Assembly (NCBI GenBank): GCA_035235625.1
Contig: CP141144.1
Span: forward strand, 39,678,014-39,742,013
From: Saururus chinensis
Taxonomy: Eukaryota; Streptophyta; Magnoliopsida; Piperales; Saururaceae
Direction: 5' to 3'
DNA: 64,000 bases
How positions within the stretch are numbered: position 1 is the first letter of the stretch; the number at the start of each line of letters is the position of its first letter. A program made the position numbers and the translations under genes. The notes under the pieces were generated by a model that worked only from the letters and a program-made list of their open reading frames with translations, did not search any database and was not told the DNA's origin. Of the stretch, positions 33,497-45,619 are shown piece by piece.

Positions 33497-36213
33497 TCAA
33501 AAAAACCACCATCGTCGGCGCCTTGTGCTTTTCTGAATGTTGTATACATTTAAAATTAGCAATCACTAATAAAAGATCTTGCTAATGACCAGATAATCTA
33601 ATTATATGCAAAGCCCTTATAATAATAGCATTTATATTAAAATCATCAATTTCTACCGTCCCACAACAATTTGCAGAATTAGGACTCATGACTAAGTGTT
33701 TAATATTCAGTTTGGACTGGCAAAGTGACCATGTATGGGTCTGGCCAGCCAGGTTTTCAGGTTATGTCACTTGGGGCAAACGGAGGACACTGTAAGTGGC
33801 AAAGCCAATTGGCCAATCCAGTTGAAAACGTAACCTGGCTGGATCAGGCCACTACACTCTTCCCCGGCCTCTTCCCAACTTCATCCTACTCTGCCCTCTT
33901 CTGCCTTCCCTCCTTTTCTTCCTCTCTTGTCCTGCCCCCACAGCTGCCACAGGTTGACTCAGTTTGATTACAATGCCCACACCAAAATTTAAAATCTTGG
34001 TCAAAATTGCTTATAATCAGTTGACCTGTTAGTTGCCCTACACAAGTCTGCCAAGTTGGATTAATTTTGCAGGTGAACTCTAAAACCTTGATTTGGACAA
34101 GTCTAATTGCCCAGTTGTTCTCGGACGTACGTGTATTTAACAAACACAACTCCCAGAAGCTTCCTATGAAAACGGCTAGTTGTCACATTAGGATGTACTC
34201 CGCCTGTTTCTCCAAGTTTGGGCCCTCCCAAAATATGCTGGTAGGTGGCAGTGAATAGAGAGCAAATGATCTAGAAAAATTAAAAAAGAGGTATACCTTC
34301 TGTTCTTGATTCTGGGACTGTATAATTATCGGCTGTGGCAGAATGCCAGTGTCTACTGTATGAATATAAGGCTTCACTTTCTCTTCCAACAGCTCATTCA
34401 ACTGATATTTGAAATCCAAAGTGTTAAAATATAACATTGCAGAAATCAGCTTTATGCAAGATAGATCAATTTGATACGCTATTTTTCCATTGGACTACAT
34501 TATACCACAAATGATTGGAATCTGTAAAACCGTCCTACTCCCTACCTTGTCCTGCTGCCACTTGGCCTCCCACTGGGCATCCAAAATTTTGTCAGCCATT
34601 TCTCGCTGAGCATTGAGGAGGATTGTCATCTCGCATAGTTTTTTTGGATCCTGAATTTCCTCTATAGTCCATGAAGATTCATTTAGAGGAAGATTCAAAT
34701 CCTGACAAATTTCTGTTATAAGTTGTATAACTAAAACTATATAATTGGTTGTTCATTTTATAGCAAAATGGTCAAAAGAAATAAAAGAAAACTGCACATA
34801 TCTTACACCCCAATTGTCAGGTCTGGGAGGGACCTCAAGCTTCATAACTTCTGCTTCTAGAGCCTTTTTAGCTTTGTAATAAGGGATGTTCTTGACTATA
34901 ACTGGATCCTCCTTAGCACGAACTGGATCTATAGAGACAAGGGCCTAGTAACAAGGATAATAGTTTTAGCCAAGAAACTCCAGTGCATCATGAACCAAAT
35001 TACCGTAGCCATAAAATAAGTCATGAATGACTAGTCTGATGCATTTATATCAAGAAACAAAGAAATAAAGAAAAATGGCATGCATTTGTATTAATGAAAC
35101 AACGAAAAACTGCACATCTCATTTTACAGCTCACTTCTTGTAACTGCTCCCATCCAGGTTTTCGTTTGGCTACCACATCACAAAGCTGATCATAACGCAT
35201 GGACTCCTACACTAACAAAAGAAGTGCATTGAAGTTCCCGTGTGTAAAAGAATTAAAAAATGTAAAGACAAATAGACGGCATTGATCACCTTATATGTCC
35301 ACCAAATTTTTTGCTTTACTTCATCATCATAGTTGAAACCACCAACAATTTGTGGCAAACTAATTAACCAGAATGCCGCAATTTTTGGATCTCTTATGCT
35401 TTGGGCAATATTCTGAACAAAGAAAAGACTAATACTTTATATATTAGACATCACAAAGAGGACTAATTACAAACCTGAATCAATTATATGTCAACTGAGA
35501 AACTGAGCTTATATGGGAAGTCAACTATTGCATTCTGCAGGCACTTGCCTCATAGGGGTACTCCATCTTTCTTATGACATTATATGCTTTCCATGGCGGC
35601 TCCATTATCTGAATAACAAGTACATTAAAAATTATATTCATATATATAGAGAGAGAGAGAAGGCTTACAGTAAGGTCAACCTCACGCAAGCTTCCATGAG
35701 GTTGATTCTTTAGGGTCATTTTTATAAAAGCACTATCAAAGGCGGGTATAGGACCAAGGGTAATAGGTAGTAAATTATGAGGGTAGGCCCCATGTGAATT
35801 TTTGGCCAATTTTGATAAGTAAGACCCACTCATCAAGGCGTTATATTTTCATCCCTAAATTAATAGCTCAAAATTGATGACGTTAAATCAATGGGTCTTA
35901 CATATTAGAATGACACCAAATTTGATTGGCACACATCATCAAAGTAGATGTTTAAATCCAAATTGGTCCAACTCCTTTTTATGACCTCCTTGAATCCAAA
36001 TTAAAAAATGTAATCTCAACCACTTATTTGAAGGCGAGATTGAATTGTGTGATGAAGGGGGCCCACACATCCAAATAGGCCTAAATTTTACATATCCCTG
36101 TTTTTTATGGTGCTCTTTCAATTTCCCTTAGTCCCGTCCTCTACAAATATTGGCAAGACCCACATTTAGAAAATCAACATCATGGAAGCTTGTGTGAGGT
36201 TGACCTTATGTTA

Positions 36214-36259
<46 letters not shown>

Positions 36260-39200
36260 CAACTTTTAGGTACTTACATTGTTTACAAAACATTTTTTAG
36301 ATTTTTGTTAGATCTAAATCAATTGTGTTATGAACCAAACAGAAAAAAGTCCATACTTATTAGGAGTCATTTAAAAGCTTTCCTAGTTTAGTTAGGTTTC
36401 TTTAAAAAGTTTATCTTAATTAGAGTTAGTATCTCATTATAATTTTATCTCCTAGTTAGGACTACTCCTAGTTGGAGAAGGTTTTGTGCCTTTAAATATC
36501 CCTTATGTTCTCTGTAATAGTTCAGAAAATTGGATTGATGGATTAGCAATAGTGTTAGTATCTCAACTAAAACGACACTTGTTACCCTATACTTTCTCAA
36601 TATCTTTTCTTTATTTGTCAGTTTCCTAAACTGAAAGAAACCAAAAAGAGAAGAATAAATTTGACAAATTTACAATAATAAATGTAGCTTTCTCATCTTA
36701 TTACGTAAACGACAGATATTTCTGGATCTATTAGTCTGGGATATTTGACATCACGGTTAACACATGATAAATATCAGAAGTACTTGCTCTAAAAAAAGGA
36801 TGACTCGCAATATAAGAAAACAAATCAAATTAAACATTCAAGGACTCACATCATCAGCAGAAATCCTGACTTGCAGCTTATCCTTACATTCAGGACAGCC
36901 CATTACTCCCTGCAACATCAAGGATTACATTTCAGAAACATGCAAAGAAAAATTAGCTCATATATTACATGTGGGTTTCTCAATTAGCAATTAAGAGGAG
37001 TTGACATTTAAAAATGGTCATATGAAGAGGCAGACACCCCATAAATCAAGCCTCCCAGCACAACCATCAAAAAGTACAAGCTGAATGCCTTATCATTGAG
37101 CAAAAATCAGGAAAAAATCCTAAACAACCAAAAAGATTTTCTATCTTCAGATATAATTAGACAAAAACATTTGACGAGGAAGACAAGCTTACAGAACCAC
37201 TACAAGCTGGGCAATCTTTAGAGGGCAATGGCACAGCAATATCAAGAGCAGCAGGAAGGTAAACAAGTTCGGCCCTATTTTCTGCAATTGCTTCTGCAAC
37301 ACATTCAGCAGTTGCTTTCTCCCCACTGCGAAGAAATTTTGTGCATATTAAAAACATAGTTGCAACATGACCAAAATACAGCAACCTAAAGGAGGCAGAA
37401 AATCGGAAACAAAATAACACCTTCTCGGAGTATAATTTTTTACTTGGTAGTGGACTGTTCCAGTTCCTTTGCACATTGTGCATCGCAATGCCTGCCATCC
37501 ATTACACGTCCCACAATTCCTACATAATACATTCTATCATAGTATCGTGAACTGTATCATCCAGATATATGTAGTTATAAACTCTTAGTTAGAAGTTAAG
37601 TAGATACAATCTGATGCCATATGTTCTTATCATAATACCACCACTAGGTTCTCGATGTTAAGGTAGGAAAGATATTCAATTCATGCTCCATTACATTGAC
37701 AATTTTGAAATGAACGAAAATAACAATCAAATTAAACGAAGGATAAATGGAAGCACCTCTGACATAAGACTTTCTTTCCTAGCTCCAGGGCAATGTCATA
37801 CGTACCAATTGTAGCAACTGCCTGAAATCCACCCACTTAACGACATTAAATAAAAAAATTATAATAAAGGCATCAAAAGCCAAAAGATTTCACTTGAACA
37901 AATAAACCTGATGGAGAGAGAAAGGCATGTAGTTCCACATAGAAGGCATAAGACAATGTGTTTGATATGTAATGCCATATACTCTAGACTAATTCTTCCT
38001 TTCTGGCACAATTAAGAAGATCAACCTGACTCCTAGAAATTAGAAAACTAGGCTGCATGCCATTAATTATTTATTTTTAGGATAATTCAAAAGATGACTT
38101 CATTCAATAAAGTAAAAATATCATGAAAATTTTTACAGAAGCCTTCACCAATAAAGGAGAAGATATGAACACAAAATGGGAAAAAATATGAGAACCCCAT
38201 CCCCATTATGCTTAACACCTGTGTGGCTAGGCTTTCCAGCAAGAGAAGCAGCCTTTTGCTTATGTTCATAACATGAACTTGAAGCCGACCAAGACAGAGC
38301 AGACTTCAATCATTTTAACCACCCACAACCAGAAAGATGCCCTGAAGCCCATGAACCAGATAAAAATTGCACCTTCACCAAGTACCTCAGTAGTTAGTGG
38401 TATAAAATTCTTCAAAAACTAAATCTCAAGGAAGTGAACCTCAATTTTTACCCACAACCAGCTTCACTAATGTTTTTTGCATGACTCTTCCTGCTTGTTT
38501 GCCATGTTCGTATTTGCCTTATTTTCAAAGATAATTTAACTTTCTAGTATGCAGCGTTATGTGTGGATTGTCAAACACCAGAATGAACGTTAAGATAGTT
38601 GAAACGTCTTGTAATTCCCCATCCATAAATGAAAACTTTTGCTCAACCTTTTGAATCAGTTGGTACAGCATCACAACATATACTTGACAAGCAACCTATG
38701 CAGTGGTTGCATATTCATTCATCCAAATTCTACCTTACAGACTATTACAACCTACAGCTTCCAATCAAGGACAGCACCACAAACATCATAACATACTTAG
38801 CAAGCACCCTATGTTGTGGTTGCAAATTCATTCATCCAAATTCTAATGTACTGGCAATAACAAGCTACAGCTTCCCATCAAGGACAGCAGGTAGACACAC
38901 CCATTTCGTCCATAAACTACTACTAGACATATCAAACACACTTCTTTTTCAAATTTAAACTAATAAGGCCCAACAAAAAATGGCTCAAATATCCAGGAAA
39001 GAGCTGCCCGTGAGTTTGCAAGAGCGAAAGCTCCAATTCTGATATTCACGTAAAAAAACACACAACGAACCTCCACCAAAAAGCTCAAAATCTTCACTCC
39101 TCCAAACATATACAAAAAAGAAGGCGAGCATTTTCATATATTAAATCCCATAAGGGGCATAAATTCAAACAGCTAGAAGCCAAGTAGCAAGCTAAGCATA

Positions 39201-39449
39201 TAAATGAAACGAAAGAGAGTTTACAAAAATTGCAGAGAAGGAGAGGTCGGAGATGAGCTTGGGCACGCCGAAGCCGCGTGGGGCGGAACCGACGATGTCG
39301 TAGGCAAGGGTGAAGGGGGCGAGGACGATTTTGACGGGAAGGTCCAAGAGGTCGATCAGGTCCTGGCCGTGCCGCGCTGAGAACATTTTCCACTGCACGT
39401 CCGCGTACTGCTTCAGAGCCCTCATCATCCGCTCCGTCCCTTTCCCCAT
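33497..39449 (-). CDS. Conserved plant protein with DnaJ-type CxxCxG zinc motifs, 423 aa, 12 exons
   Basis: I cannot give a name or function. The spliced model, all junctions phase-consistent, is 39449-39225, 37821-37757, 37519-37421, 37325-37193, 36909-36850, 35608-35549, 35412-35290, 35206-35135, 34944-34807, 34701-34546, 34401-34297, 33532-33497. Residues about 1-75 hold a hydrophobic DLPVKIVLAPFTLAYDIVG stretch. Residues about 96-120 carry CGTCNGW and CTMCKGTG, and about 170-185 CPACSGSG and CPEC, together resembling the zinc-binding centre of DnaJ-class proteins without a J domain. The rest is rich in Trp, Lys and Glu. The last exon is short and basic (RRRRWWFF, then stop) and is the least certain. 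Intron 6 uses a GC donor. Duplicated transposon ends begin about 115 bases upstream of the ATG. A role in protein folding or plastid biogenesis would be a guess. Confidence 0.8.
35671..36208. mobile_element. MITE with 37-bp terminal inverted repeats, in intron 5
   Basis: Left end TAAGGTCAACCTCACGCAAG is matched at the right end in inverted form (CTTGTGTGAGGTTGACCTTA); over 37 bases I count two mismatches. Length 538 bp, no coding capacity. A (TA)20 microsatellite follows almost directly. The superfamily is not determined because a target duplication is unclear. Confidence 0.75.
36217..36256. repeat. (TA)20 microsatellite
   Basis: Forty bases of perfect TA repeat inside intron 5 of the zinc-motif gene, just beyond the MITE. 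Confidence 0.95.
38665..38890. repeat. Tandem duplication of about 110 bases in intron 1
   Basis: Two copies (about 38,665-38,775 and 38,772-38,890) share ACAGCA-CACAA, GTGGTTGCA, ATTCATTCATCCAAATTCTA and TCAAGGACAGCA in the same order. Divergence is visible but the order is complete. Confidence 0.8.
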
Positions 39450-39563
39450 CTCCGCCGCCGCCTCCTGCTAGGGGAGAGCTCTCCGGGTTGCAAGATGTCA
39501 CGGCGGAGCTCGGAGGCACGAGAGGATAAGCTGTGGGGTGGGTGGGGGCCTTCCTAATATCAG

Positions 39564-39913
39564 AGAGGCCTGCTAAGATGTAGGCTCCACCTGGTCCCAC
39601 ATATGGCCCCTTATGCACAGACGGGCTGGATTTCAATTCGACGGCGGGACAGGGTCCCTTTGTTTTGTTTAAGGGGCTATATAAGTATTGGATTTCGAAT
39701 ATTGGATTTCGAAGAAATAAAAGTGGTTTTTTTAAAATTTTATTTAAAAAATTTACCGCCCAATATATGAATCTTTTTTTAAAATAAATTTAAATATTAC
39801 ATTAAATTTGGAGAAACTTATTTAAATAATTTTAAAAAAAATAATTATCGAAATGGTGTTTTTCAGGAAATATTTTTCAAAATGGTGTTATTTTTTTCCT
39901 AGTAGGCGTCAGC
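39564..39913. repeat. Tandem-duplicated promoter flank plus MULE end, unit 1 (split)
   Basis: Starts AGAGGCCTGCTAAGATG and runs through GGGCTATATAAGTATT to GTAGGCGTCAGC. The unit continues on the far side of the gypsy insertion at 45,519-45,618. It is repeated as unit 2 at 45,620-46,043. The first part is host flank and the second part is the terminal sequence of the Mutator-like element. Confidence 0.8.
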
Positions 39914-40367
39914 TATCACAAACGGAGTTTTTGGACAACCGGCCGTGCGACGCTTGTATGCTGAAAGCCCACTAAGCAAGCTTGCGAATGGAACAAATGG
40001 TTTGCCTTGCATTGGTGTATTGCGTAATCACTTGCAGGCGCATGCAAAGCAAAAGGGTAGGGGGCAAAAGCGAGTCACATTGCAAGGAAATGAATGAACA
40101 CAAGCACAAAAGAGGATTGCATTCACTATCAACATGTTTACAAGTAATGGGTGGTGCAACAATACTAGTCAACCTGCACAACTACTCACTCCCCCCTATA
40201 TAGCATAAGAGATTTATGGCATATTGCTGGAGTGGCAGCATAAGTGGTTGTACGGGCATGGTTGCACCCAAAAACATAAATAAGGAAAATACATAAAAAT
40301 AAAGAAAAGTACATGTAAGGAAAGTAAAAGGGAAGTTGGTGGGGTGTCCGGAACGCAATTCGTGACA
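39914..40367 (-). repeat. 3' LTR of the 5.6-kb chromovirus
   Basis: Plus-strand reading TATCACAAACGG to ATTCGTGACA. On the minus strand the GCTATATAGG word (40,194-40,203) is a probable TATA box of the LTR promoter. Confidence 0.88.
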
Positions 40368-40382
40368 TGCTCCCCCACTCAA
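40368..40382 (-). other. Polypurine tract of the 5.6-kb chromovirus
   Basis: On the minus strand this reads TTGAGTGGGGGAGCA directly before the 3' LTR. Confidence 0.75.
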
Positions 40383-40489
40383 TTCTGTTAACGTCCTCGT
40401 TGATGCTTCTCCTAGAGGTAGGCTTTGACTTGATCAGCATGGTGGTTGAGGAGTTCTTCTTCTAGCTCCTAGCTGTGTGGAAAGTCTTG

Positions 40490-41776
40490 CTATGTGATGA
40501 GGAATTCCCGAATGTGTTCTTTGTTGTATTCAACTTCGCAATCGGCGATGATCTCGTCAAGAATTCTGACGTCGGTGATGACTTTAGGAATTCCGCGTGT
40601 AAGGTTGTGTCTGGAAAGATCTTCAGCATCGGCTTGGTATGGCTTCAAACAACTGGCATGGAAGACTGGATGGATCTGCATCTAGGGTGGTAGTTGCACT
40701 TTGTAAGATACCTTCCCGACCCGTTGGAGGAAGGGTACAGGGCCTTCATACTTGCGAACAAGACCTTTGTGCAGTTGGCGGAAAAACTTGAGTTGAGCAA
40801 GGTTGAGCTTGATGAGCATGAGATCCCCCACACTAAAGGTGGTGGGTTGGCGGCCTTGATCGGCCCACTTCTTGGCACAGGCAGTAGCTTTCTCAAGATA
40901 AGCACGGGCAATTTCTGGTGTTATGTTCCAATCTTGTACGAGGTGGAAGGCAGGGGGACTGTTGCCGGTATAGCCCAAAGCTAATATGTGGGGCGTGGCA
41001 GACTGGCGACCAGTGGCCAACTCAAATGGGCTCTGGTTATTGGCAGAGCTCTTTTGTAAGTTGTAGGAGAACTGAGCAACGTCGAGGAGATTGACCCAAT
41101 TCTTTTGGTTGGCACTAATGAAGTGTCGTAGGTACTCTTCAAGGAAAGCATTAGCGTGCTCAATTTGGCCGTCTGTTTGAGGATGCATGCTTGATAAGAA
41201 GCTTAACTTGGACCCAAGCAGTTTAAATAGTTCCGTCCAGAAGCGGCTTGTGAAGCGTACATTGCGATCACTCACAATGGTTTGCGGCACACCCCAATAC
41301 TTAACAATATTCTTCAAAAAGAGGTGGGTAGATTCTTTGGCGGTGCAATATTTGGGAGCTGGCATGAAGGTAGCATATTTAGAGAAATGGTCAACGATCA
41401 CCAAGATTGAGCCATATCCGCCAACTTTGGGCAATGCCAAGATAAAGTCAAGAGAAACACTCTCCCAAGGGCCCTGTGGTATAGGTAGCAGTTCAAGGAG
41501 GCCCTGTGGTTTGTCGCGTTCCACTTTGTCTTGTTGGCAAGTAAGGCATGTTTGGACATATGCCTCCACATCGTTGCTCATGTGCAGCCAGAAGTATGCC
41601 TGCTCTAGAAGGGCTAATATGCAGTGGATGCCCGGATATCCAGCCCAAGGAGTGTCATGACACTCATGAAGAAGTTCTTTCCGCAGGTGGTATGCTTTTG
41701 GAACATAGATTCTTCGTCCCTTGGTCATCAATAGTCTATTGTCAAGCCAGAACTTACAAGTCTTGCCCTCTTTCAC
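40490..41776 (-). pseudogene. Integrase and chromodomain-like tail (5.6-kb chromovirus)
   Basis: Residues 25-90 of the 41,776-40,682 frame hold the HHCC zinc region (LLHECHDTPWAGYPG, then CLTCQQDK). The DDE core follows with LVIVDHFSKYATF, IVSDRNVRFTS and HPQTDGQIEHANAFLEEYL. After a stop just below 40,682 the frame resumes at 40,681-40,490 with HPVFHASCLKPY and a chromodomain-like end (VRILDEIIADCEVEYN). Confidence 0.85.
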
Positions 41777-42454
41777 TTATTGGAGGAGGGTGCACACAAA
41801 GGGATCTTTCTCCATTGCTGCTTGAATGCGGTGATGTAGATTGATCGAGCAAAAGTTGATGCTTGCAAGATGAAAGGAAGCCAGTTCAGTCAATTCATCT
41901 TGGCGACTGAGAGCATCGGCAACAACATTGTTCTGCCCAGGTTTGTACTCTAATATGTAGTCAAATTTGGCCAAAAAGTCTTGCCACCGAGCTTGTTTGG
42001 GAGATAATTTCAGCTGCGACTGGAAGTAGCTAGTCGCAATGTTGTCAGTTTTGACAACAAAACGAGACCCCAGTAGGTAATGGTGCCAGGTGCGCAGGCA
42101 ATGGATAACAACAGTCATCTCCTTCTCTTGTATAGTGTAGCGCCGCTCTATTTCATTGAGTTTACGACTTTCGAAGGCAACAAGATGGTCTTCCTGTGAG
42201 AGAACACCCCCGATGGCGTAGTCAAAGGCATCTGTTTGTACTTCAAATGGCTTAGAGTAGTCTGGGAGTCGAAGCACTGGCTCGTGTGTGATCGCCATCT
42301 TTAGTTCAGCAAAGGCTTTCTTGTAGGGTTCCGACCAACACCAAGGACGATCTTTCTTCAACAAATCCGTTAAAGGGGCAACTTTTTGTGAATACCCTTG
42401 TACAAACCGCTTGTAATAGTTGGAGAGACCCAAGAAAGCTCGTAATTGTTTCAC
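41777..42454 (-). pseudogene. End of RT and RNase H domain (5.6-kb chromovirus)
   Basis: Begins [18 protein letters not shown], the RT connection, then RNase H blocks [33 protein letters not shown] and [13 protein letters not shown], ending at [11 protein letters not shown] stop at 41,777-41,779 separates it from integrase. Confidence 0.85.
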
Positions 42455-43106
42455 TTTGGTGGGAGCCGGCTAATCTTCGATTGCACAAACTTTTTCTTGG
42501 TCCATGTGAACTTGTCCACCGCCAATATGATGTCCCAAGAAGAGAATTTCCTCTTGTGCAAATGAGCACTTTTCCAGCTTAACATATAATTGATTCTGAC
42601 GAAGGACCTCAAACACGATTCGCAAGTGAGTAACATGTTCGGCCAACGTATTGTTGTAGACAATGTCATCAAGGTAGATGACCACAAAGCGATCAAGGAG
42701 TCATGGAAAATATTGTTCATAAGTGTGCAGAAGGTGGCCGGTGCATTGGTAAAGCCGAAAGGCATGACCAAGAACTCGAACACACCGTAGCGAGTAAGAC
42801 AAGTAGTCTTGGCTTCATCTCCATCGGCAATGCGCACTTGGTAGTAACCAGAATAGAGATCCAGTTTAGAGAAGTAACGAGCACAACCAAGTTGGTCGAA
42901 CTGATCTGCGATGAGCAGAGGGGGTACTTGTTCTTCATAGTCAATTTGTTCAACGCCCGATAGTCGATACAAAGACGCAAGCTCCCATCGTGCATCTTTT
43001 GAAATAGAACCAGGGCACCAAAAGGGGCTTTAGAGGAGCAGATGACGCCCGCATCTAGTAATTCATCGAGCTGTCTGCGTAATTCTGTAAGTTCAAGGGG
43101 CACCAT
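42451..43106 (-). pseudogene. Reverse transcriptase (5.6-kb chromovirus), frameshifted
   Basis: Blocks [27 protein letters not shown] and [15 protein letters not shown] are read in one frame or another, and the catalytic YLDD (in [10 protein letters not shown]) is preserved in a third frame at 42,685-42,470. At least two frame changes are needed. Confidence 0.85.
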
Positions 43107-43814
43107 TCAGTAGGGGGCGCGGGCTGGTGGTTTTGCGCTAGGCTCCAACTCAATTTGGTGGTCAATGGGTCGTCGTGGAGGCAGACACTTTGGTAAGGCT
43201 TTGGGCATAACATTGGCATAGTCAGTTAAAACATAGCGAACTTCTGTCGGCAATGGTTGATCCCCTTGTGGTTGACTTTCCATATGAAGAGCCACAATGT
43301 ATGTTGGGTCACCCTTCTTCAACCCGTTGTCTAGTTGTAGTGCAGATAGATGGGCAGTGTCAGTCTTGTTCCTCTGAACAACCAGTACCATGCAAGGATT
43401 TGTGGCTTCAAACACGCAGACAGACCCCAGATGTGGCATCAAAACCATGTTCGCTTTCTGTAAGAATTCCATCCCAAGGATAACTTGGAAGTCATCCAAT
43501 GGGACCGCCATGAGGTTTGTCGTGCTGGACCACTTGCCAATCTAAGTGAGGACATCTTTGGCCAACCCGGTGATAGGGTGAGCTTCAAAGTTCACCGCCT
43601 TCATTCGACTATAATCTTTGATGAGCTTTAGGCCAATGTGTATCACCTTGTTGTCCGATATGAAGGTGTGGGTGGCTCTCGTGTCTACCATTGCTTTTGT
43701 TGGGACGTTGTTCAGGTGGATCTCAATGTACATCAGGCCTTTTGCTTGAGGTACTAGTTTTCCTTGAGTACCCTCAATGGTGTTGAGTAGTCTCAATGCT
43801 CCTATCGTCGGCAC
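43107..43814 (-). pseudogene. Aspartic protease segment (5.6-kb chromovirus)
   Basis: The active-site block reads VDTRATHTFIS, where Gly of the usual DTGA is Arg, so the protease would be inactive. The frame stops at 43,542. The second landmark VILGMEFL is found in the 43,511-43,107 frame. Confidence 0.75.
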
Positions 43815-43859
43815 TCCCCCTTCGTCTGCAAAGACTTCATCATTTTCTTCGAGTCGGGC

Positions 43860-45030
43860 TGACTCTCTTGCAACAAGGGCATTAAGTGCTTTCTTTTGCG
43901 GACACTGCCAAGTAATATGGGGTCCGGCACCTAGTAAGCATGATAATGGGCCCCTTGCATGGTTAGAGGGTTGGAATGGCCAAGTGGTAGAAGTGGAACT
44001 ATCGGCTCTTGTGCCGAAGTCTTTGTAAAAAGGCTTCTTTTCAAAAACTTTGCCCTTACCCTTGTCCTAAGACTCACTTTGGTAACTTTGGTCCCGCTGA
44101 CCTTGTCGCAGGCCTTGGTCCCTCTGAAAGAACCCAGGTCTCCTTGTGTTGTCTAGAGTAGTAAAATCAATGAGGCATTCGGCTTCTGTGATAGCTGTAG
44201 ATAAGTCGCACACTTTGTGTCGATTCAACTCTGTTTGGGCCCAAGGTTTGAGGCATTCAAGGAAGTAAAATAGCTTATTATTCTCGGCCATGTCACAAAT
44301 GTCCAACATTAGGGCTGAAAATTGTTTGACATATTCACGAACGGTTCCTGTTTGTTGGAGACGATGGAGGTTCTGTCGAGCAATGAATTCCACATTTTCA
44401 GGCAAAAATTGGATCTTAAGCCGACCCTTCAGATCTTCCCATGTGTTCACTTCAAGGCGACCACTCAAAATCTCTTTGTACTTCATCCTCCACCATAGCT
44501 TGGCATTGCCGGATAAAAACATAGTGGCCATTGTGACCTTATCGTCTTCGGACTCTGGGTGCACAGCCTGAAAGTATTGTTCCATATCGAACAGAAAATT
44601 TTCTAATTCTTTAGCATCTCGCGCTCCTTGATAGACTTTGGGTTCCGTCACTTTGGGGTGCTTGACGGCTACAACAGGCTCCTATTGGGCCGTCTTTCGG
44701 AGGATAAGGCTCACTTGTGCAGCCAGGTTTTATACCTCCTCACACAATTTCTCAACTTCTATTTGTGATTCTTTGATCAACATGCGGTTCTCAATACTGA
44801 CACCACGATTTTGTGATCTAGTCTCACGGATCTGTTTCTCCACTTTTTCAAGAGAGTTCACTTTCTCTTCCAACGCAGGGAGCCCACTGGCCAAGGGAGC
44901 AACTTGCTCCTCCAAGCCTTCCATGCGGTCCTACCATTTGGATGACTTTTTGTGTTGTGGGTCTGGAGTAGCATGCTCGGCACCACTAGCTTCACCTACT
45001 ACCGACTTCGGGATAGCGAGAGGAAGCTTG
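43860..45030 (-). pseudogene. gag (5.6-kb chromovirus), broken
   Basis: A coiled-coil N-terminal piece (44,924-44,730) precedes the capsid-type core (44,651-44,067) with FLFDMEQYFQAV, FLSGNAKLWWRMKYKEI and VREYVKQFSALML. Near 43,890-43,940 the zinc knuckle is readable as CLLGAGPHITWQC, with one Cys of the CCHC set replaced by Gly. Stops separate the pieces. Confidence 0.8.
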
Positions 45031-45048
45031 ACGAACGGATTTTTCTTT

Positions 45049-45063
45049 GGCTCTGATACCAAC
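45049..45063 (-). other. Primer-binding site, initiator tRNA-Met
   Basis: The minus strand reads GTTGGTATCAGAGCC directly inside the right-hand (5') LTR, a perfect match to the usual initiator tRNA-Met primer site. Confidence 0.9.
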
Positions 45064-45514
45064 TGTCACGGACGGAGTTTTTGGGCAGTAGGCCATGCGA
45101 CGCTTGTAGGCTGAAAGCCCACTAAGCAAACCTGCGAGTGGAACAAATGGTTTGCCTTGCACTAGTGCGTTGCGCAATCACTTGCGGGCGCATGCAAAGC
45201 AAAAGGGTAAGGGGAAAAAGCGAGTCACATTGCAAGGAAACGAATGAACACAAGCACAAAAGAGGATTGCATTTACTATCAACATGTTTACAAGCAATGG
45301 GTGCAACAACACTAGCCAACCTGCACAACTACTCACTCCCCCCTATATAGCATAAGAGATTTATGACATATTGCTGGAGTGGCACAATAAGTGGTTGTAC
45401 GGGCATGGTTGCACCCGAAAACATAAATAAGGGAAATACATGAAAATAAAGAAAAGTACATGTAAGGAAAGTAAAAAGGAAGTTGGTGGGGTGTCCAGAA
45501 AGTAGTCCGTGACA
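45064..45514 (-). repeat. 5' LTR of the 5.6-kb chromovirus
   Basis: Plus-strand reading TGTCACGGACGG to TAGTCCGTGACA, co-linear with the left LTR. A TATA-like GCTATATAGG lies on the minus strand (45,342-45,351). Confidence 0.9.
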
Positions 45515-45619
45515 CAGCGCTTGTGTAGATTTTTTTTTCAATTTCATGTGATTTGAAGGACGAAATCAGGTTGAAGTTGATTCCGTCCTTTTAAATAACG
45601 AAATCGTCATACTTGACAA

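Larger units (their letters stand above)
39914..45514 (-). mobile_element. Ty3/gypsy chromovirus, 5.6 kb, possibly Reina-like
   Basis: Complete structure on the minus strand: LTRs of 454 and 451 bp, initiator-Met primer site next to the right LTR, gag, protease, RT, RNase H, integrase and chromodomain-like tail in order, and a polypurine tract beside the left LTR. It is flanked by a 4-bp duplication CAGC (39,910-39,913 and 45,515-45,518); the empty site is confirmed by the duplicated unit at 45,620-46,043. Short LTRs and total size fit the Reina group, which is inference. Frameshifts and stops in gag and pol make it inactive. The LTRs differ at roughly one base in eight near their starts. Confidence 0.9.
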
